Shown: positions 60,538 through 64,000 of the stretch, piece by piece
Numbering within the stretch: position 1 is the first letter of the stretch
How the letters are laid out: each line of letters starts with the position of its first letter
NCBI GenBank assembly: GCA_963725655.1
Contig: CAVRYY010000001.1
Span: forward strand, 992,001-1,056,000
Source of the DNA: CAVRXT01 sp963725655
GTDB taxonomy: Bacteria > Acidobacteriota > Terriglobia > Acidiferrales > UBA7541
DNA length: 64,000 nucleotides
Direction: 5' to 3'
Notes under the pieces: generated by a model
Seen by the model: only the letters and a program-made list of their open reading frames with translations
What the model was told of the DNA's origin: nothing
The model's database searches: none
Translations under genes and position numbers: made by a program

Positions 60538-62139
60538 ATGCCCCAGAGTTACATGACTGACGAAAGCACAGCGGCCAATATTCGCCACGGCATCAATCCC
60601 TGGGTGATCGCCCTCACCGTGACCATGGCCACGTTCATGGAAGTGCTCGACACTTCCATCGCCAATATTGCCCTGCCCCACATCGCCGGAAACCTGGGCG
60701 CCAGCACCGAAGAGGGCACTTGGGTTCTCACCAGCTATCTGGTTTCCGCCGCCATCGTTTTGCCGCTCAGCCCGTGGCTCACCAACCTCCTCGGCCGCAA
60801 ACGCTTTTACATGACCTGCGTCGCCATTTTTACCGTTAGCTCCGTCTGCTGCGGACTGGCCACCAGCCTGCCCATGCTGATCTTCTTTCGCGTGCTGCAA
60901 GGCGCGGGCGGTGGCGGATTGCAGCCCAGCGAACAAGCCATCCTCGCCGACACTTTTTCTGAAAAGCAGCGCGGCATGGCCTTCGCCATGTATGGCGTCG
61001 CGGTGATCGTCGCCCCCGCCATCGGCCCCACCGTCGGCGGCTGGATCACCGACAATTACAGCTGGCACTGGATATTTTTCATCAACGCGCCCATCGGCCT
61101 GCTATCGCTCTACGCCACCAATCGCGTCGTCCACGATCCGCAGTGGATGAAGAATCGAAATCGTTCCGGCATTCAGCACGATTACATCGGCATCGCTCTG
61201 GTGGTCACCGGCGTCGGCTTCCTCCAGTACGTTCTCGACAAAGGACAGGAAGACGACTGGTTCGGCTCCCGCATCATCGTCACCTTTTCCATTATCGCCG
61301 TCATTTGCCTCACCTCACTGGTTATTCGCGAGTGGACCCATCCTGATCCGGTGATCGATCTCCGCCTTTTGAAGAAACGAAACTTCGCCACCGCCATTCT
61401 CTTCAGTTTCATTCTCGGCGTGGTCCTCAACGGCTCCACTATCCTGATTCCTCAGTTCCTCCAGAATCTGCTCGGCTACACCGCCCAGCGCGCCGGACTG
61501 GCCTTGATGCCCGGCGGCTTCACTCTGATGGTGCTCATGCCCGTCGCCGCCATCGCCGGCTCGAAATTCGATCGCCGTTGGGTGATGGCCATTGGCTTTG
61601 CCCTCACCGCCATGGGCCTGCATCACTTGACCACCGTTTATCTCGGACTCGATTTCCGCTCCGCCATGATGCTCCGTGTTCTGCAAGTGGTCGGCCTACC
61701 CTTCGTATTCGTCAACATCACCACCATGAACTACGTCGGCGTCCCCTCCGATAAGCACAACCAGGTCTCCGGCCTCAGCAATTTTTCCCGCAATATCGGC
61801 GGCGCCATCGGCGTCTCCGTGCTCAACACCTTCATGGCTCGCCAGGCGCAGTCCCAGCGCATCCGCCTCACCGCGCACACCAATAACGCCAATCCATTCT
61901 TTCAGCGCGAACTGGCCGGACTCACCGCTAGGTTTTCCGCCGCAGGCTTCTCCAAGCTCGACGCCGCCCAGAAAGCCTTGGCCCAGATATCCGGCGGCGT
62001 CAACCGCCAAGCCCTGGTGATGAGCTACGTAAACGCCTTCTGGCTAATGAGCGTAATCGTAGCCTGCCTGGTCCCGGTAGTCTTCATCATGCGCAACCCC
62101 ACCAAAGCCGAAGAGAAAGCCTCCGCCGGCGCCCACTAA
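60538..62139 (+). CDS. DHA2-family MFS drug transporter (EmrB/QacA type)
   Basis: A 533-residue permease with about 14 helices. It has the motifs LDTSIANIALPHI (helix 1), LTNLLGRKRFYM (motif A region), FRVLQGAGGGGLQP and GPTVGGWITDNYSWHWIFFINAPIG (motif C region). Drug or metabolite efflux by proton antiport. It follows the adaptor by 60 bases. ATG at 60538; an ATG five codons inside is an alternative. Confidence 0.93.
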   Translation: MPQSYMTDESTAANIRHGINPWVIALTVTMATFMEVLDTSIANIALPHIAGNLGASTEEGTWVLTSYLVSAAIVLPLSPWLTNLLGRKRFYMTCVAIFTVSSVCCGLATSLPMLIFFRVLQGAGGGGLQPSEQAILADTFSEKQRGMAFAMYGVAVIVAPAIGPTVGGWITDNYSWHWIFFINAPIGLLSLYATNRVVHDPQWMKNRNRSGIQHDYIGIALVVTGVGFLQYVLDKGQEDDWFGSRIIVTFSIIAVICLTSLVIREWTHPDPVIDLRLLKKRNFATAILFSFILGVVLNGSTILIPQFLQNLLGYTAQRAGLALMPGGFTLMVLMPVAAIAGSKFDRRWVMAIGFALTAMGLHHLTTVYLGLDFRSAMMLRVLQVVGLPFVFVNITTMNYVGVPSDKHNQVSGLSNFSRNIGGAIGVSVLNTFMARQAQSQRIRLTAHTNNANPFFQRELAGLTARFSAAGFSKLDAAQKALAQISGGVNRQALVMSYVNAFWLMSVIVACLVPVVFIMRNPTKAEEKASAGAH

Positions 62140-62312
62140 CGGGCGTTTCAATTTCAGTCGTCCGCATTCGCAGCGCCGCGACTCGTCGCGGAAAAACGTC
62201 CAATCCCGAATCGCCCGCGGCCCAAAAATCCGCAGCACTACTGGTGAGTTTCCAGTGCCTTTTGAAGTTGAATTGGGGTTTTGACTTCGGTTCTTGCAGT
62301 CGAAGGTGGGTG

Positions 62313-62339
62313 CCCCACACGTCGTAGTTACGTGTGGGG
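62313..62339. repeat. Dispersed hairpin CCCCACACGT/ACGTGTGGGG
   Basis: A perfect 10-base stem with a 7-base loop, preceded by GGGTG. The shared GGGTGCCCCAC start also marks the hairpin at 52474. It lies in the 245-base gap after the efflux operon; a T-rich stretch follows on the plus side. It could also act as a terminator. Confidence 0.6.
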
Positions 62340-62384
62340 TTCTTGACTGTGACTTTGACTCTGGCTCTTGATGTTCAGCAGTTT

Positions 62385-63362
62385 CTACCTAGCAACCGGC
62401 GAAAACTCCCGCACCGCAACCAACAAACACTTCGCCGCCACCAGATCCTCGAATGCCGATCCCACACTCTCAAACACCGTAATGTCGTTCTCGTTCTCGC
62501 GAACCGATCGTTCGCCCGAAAGCGTCTCATGCAAGTCCGCGATCACCTGGTCCCGCCGAATATCCCCAGCCCGCAGCGGAATCAAAATATCCCCAGCCTC
62601 GTCCAACGCGCCGTAAGTATCCAGCACCACCCGCGAGCGCACTATCGTTCGCGTATCCGCTTCGCGCGTCACCGCCGTAAACGACCCCACCAGATTCAAA
62701 TGCGCGCCCTCCTGCAGCAGGTCGCCGTCAAACAACGGCTCCCGCGAAGTGGTGCAAGCGCACAGCACTTGCGATTCACGCGCGCATGTCGCCGCGTCCA
62801 CCGCATGCGCGGCAATGCCGTACTCGGTGATCAAGCTCTCCGCAAATTCTTTCGAACGTGCGGGCGACGACCCGCAGATCAAGACTTCCCGGAACGGCCG
62901 CACGCTGAAGAGTGCCGGAACGTGAGCGCGTGCCAGCCGCCCGGTACCGAATATCCCCAGGGTCTGCGCGTCCGGCAGCGCCAGCGCGGAAGTGGCCACC
63001 GCGGAGACCGCCGCGGTCCTCAAGTCGGTAAACGTGTCGGCTTCCAGAAAAAGCAGCGAATCGCCGGTGGCAGCGTCATACAGCGTGTACGTCGACCGCA
63101 GCACCCGCGCGCCGCGCCCGGGTTCGCCGTTCATGATCGCTACTTTCAGCCCAAACAGGCCGTCGCCGTAACACGGCATCAGCAGGGAAGTGCTCTTTTC
63201 GCCGGAAGTGACCACTCGCGGCGGAATGCGGTAGTTCGAGTAGTTATCGCGGAACGCCGCGGCCAGCGCACCGATCAATCCATCGAGATCGAGGTGCACC
63301 AGGACGTCGTTGTCCGTAAGTATGGTCGGGCCGGACTGGCAAATAACCGTTTTGTCTTTCAT
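62385..63362 (-). CDS. Ornithine cyclodeaminase / mu-crystallin family protein
   Basis: A 325-residue NAD(P)-dependent enzyme. The Rossmann motif is GIFGTGRLAR (near 137) and the N-terminal domain has PPRVV and a conserved Lys in FGLKVAI. Members include ornithine cyclodeaminase, alanine dehydrogenase and ketimine reductase; sequence alone cannot choose. An aminotransferase gene lies upstream on the same strand after a 296-base gap. Confidence 0.88.
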   Translation of the reverse strand: MKDKTVICQSGPTILTDNDVLVHLDLDGLIGALAAAFRDNYSNYRIPPRVVTSGEKSTSLLMPCYGDGLFGLKVAIMNGEPGRGARVLRSTYTLYDAATGDSLLFLEADTFTDLRTAAVSAVATSALALPDAQTLGIFGTGRLARAHVPALFSVRPFREVLICGSSPARSKEFAESLITEYGIAAHAVDAATCARESQVLCACTTSREPLFDGDLLQEGAHLNLVGSFTAVTREADTRTIVRSRVVLDTYGALDEAGDILIPLRAGDIRRDQVIADLHETLSGERSVRENENDITVFESVGSAFEDLVAAKCLLVAVREFSPVAR

Positions 63363-63658
63363 GGTATCCGTTCACTCTCTTCTCGCCTGCTCGTGGGACG
63401 TGACTTCGGGGCCGGTAACGAAATCGCTCGATGTTTACTGCCTGATCGACTGGTATTGCGTCTCCGCTGCGAAAGAGGAAGACCAGCAGCGAAGATTCAA
63501 AGCGCTTAGCGAATACAAGTATACATCATGTATTTAGCTGCCCCAATCCAAAGTTTAAATGCAAGCGATCCGCCAAAGCGATAGGTCAAGAATCGGCGCT
63601 TTTGCAGGGGTAGAGCGTTCGTTCCGGCCCCACTCCATCGCCGGAGGCAACTGCCTAA
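63363..63658. other. Gap between aminotransferase and cyclodeaminase genes
   Basis: A 296-base stretch. No hairpin or open frame with a ribosome site was seen. The AT-richer part near 63510-63580 could hold the promoter of the cyclodeaminase gene. Confidence 0.35.
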
Positions 63659-64000
63659 CTAATCAATTACAGCCCGGTCGGTAATTTCCAATCCGCGATC
63701 CAGAATCGCGAAGGCTTCCCGCATTTCGCTTTCCTTAATGCACAGCGGAGGGTTGGTGAAGAATGTATTCCAGCGCACGAACGTGTACAGCCCTTGCTCG
63801 CGGAAGAATTTTCCCAGCGCCGCCATTTCCGCCGAAGTTCCGTTGAACGGCGCCATCGGCTCCTGGGTGGTCCGGTTGCGGATCAGCTCCACAATGCCAA
63901 ACAGCCCGATCGACCTCACCGCTCCCACCGACCGATGCTTCGCCGCCAAATCCGCCAGCAGCGTTTTCATGATCTTTCCCATTTCCCGCGCGTTGTCGAT
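63659..64000 (-). CDS. Class III aminotransferase, C-terminal part; 5' end beyond window
   Basis: The minus-strand frame is open to the right edge (113 codons seen), so only the C-terminus is visible. SIGLFGIVELIRNR and TFVRWNTFFTNPPLCIKESE, with a closing FAILDRGLEITD helix, match omega-type (class III) PLP aminotransferases such as beta-alanine/pyruvate types. The PLP lysine lies outside the window. Confidence 0.8.
   Translation of the reverse strand: MDNAREMGKIMKTLLADLAAKHRSVGAVRSIGLFGIVELIRNRTTQEPMAPFNGTSAEMAALGKFFREQGLYTFVRWNTFFTNPPLCIKESEMREAFAILDRGLEITDRAVID

Overview
The window looks like chromosome of an Acidobacteriota member (Terriglobia-like). It is GC-rich, has two ~1,200-residue Oar-type TonB-dependent receptors with an N-terminal carboxypeptidase-regulatory domain, a sedolisin-type (S53) secreted protein with Ig-like repeats, a TM0106-type RecB nuclease/helicase fusion, and several small conserved proteins of the kind seen in that phylum. 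The assignment comes from gene content only. Long antisense ORFs caused by the GC-rich codon pattern are common and are left out.

Layout. 1-10.6 kb is a trehalose / alpha-glucan locus: a GH57 gene running off the left edge, then glgE, treS, a glycosyltransferase-like gene whose metal-binding DXD motif appears to be lost, a small mechanosensitive-channel-like membrane protein, maltokinase (mak) and treZ. TreS, Mak and GlgE make the complete trehalose-to-maltose-to-maltose-1-phosphate-to-glucan route. treY is not in the window. 10.6-15 kb is phosphate metabolism: ppk1 and a convergent Pit phosphate transporter with a PHO-box-like site upstream. 15-20.3 kb holds a secreted protein of unknown function, the nuclease/helicase fusion and a haloperoxidase-like hydrolase. 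20.6-23 kb is an ECF42-type sigma factor with two DGPF/YCII proteins, each preceded by a near-identical TGTCGA-N17-CG(T/A)C promoter, so the regulator and its likely target sites can be read from the same sequence.

23-30 kb has a small Asn/Gly-rich protein, an XRE-S24 regulator that seems to lack the catalytic lysine of self-cleaving repressors, a Crp/Fnr regulator and TonB receptor 1. 30-34 kb looks like a decaying accessory region: an orphan sugar-binding lipoprotein, a truncated tRNA-Arg-like fragment, an intact tRNA-Arg(TCT), an IS-like remnant and a sedolisin that has lost its catalytic serine region. 34-40 kb has a GH27 alpha-galactosidase, TonB receptor 2 and a Phd/VapC toxin-antitoxin pair. 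40-46.5 kb has an MFS exporter with its TetR regulator and a clear operator, a beta-lactamase-fold hydrolase, a GSA-aminomutase-like aminotransferase and two small proteins.

46.7-52.4 kb has a histidine kinase with an ethylene-receptor-like copper-site membrane domain, a receiver-only response regulator, a CPBP protease, an M1 aminopeptidase and an SPFH protein. 52.6-55.2 kb is cydAB. 55.2-62.1 kb has a family 2 glycosyltransferase and a TetR-controlled tripartite efflux operon (TolC, HlyD/EmrA, DHA2). 62.4-64 kb has an ornithine-cyclodeaminase-family gene and the 3' end of a class III aminotransferase. Dispersed hairpin repeats lie in several intergenic gaps. No CRISPR array, rRNA, intact insertion sequence or prophage was seen.
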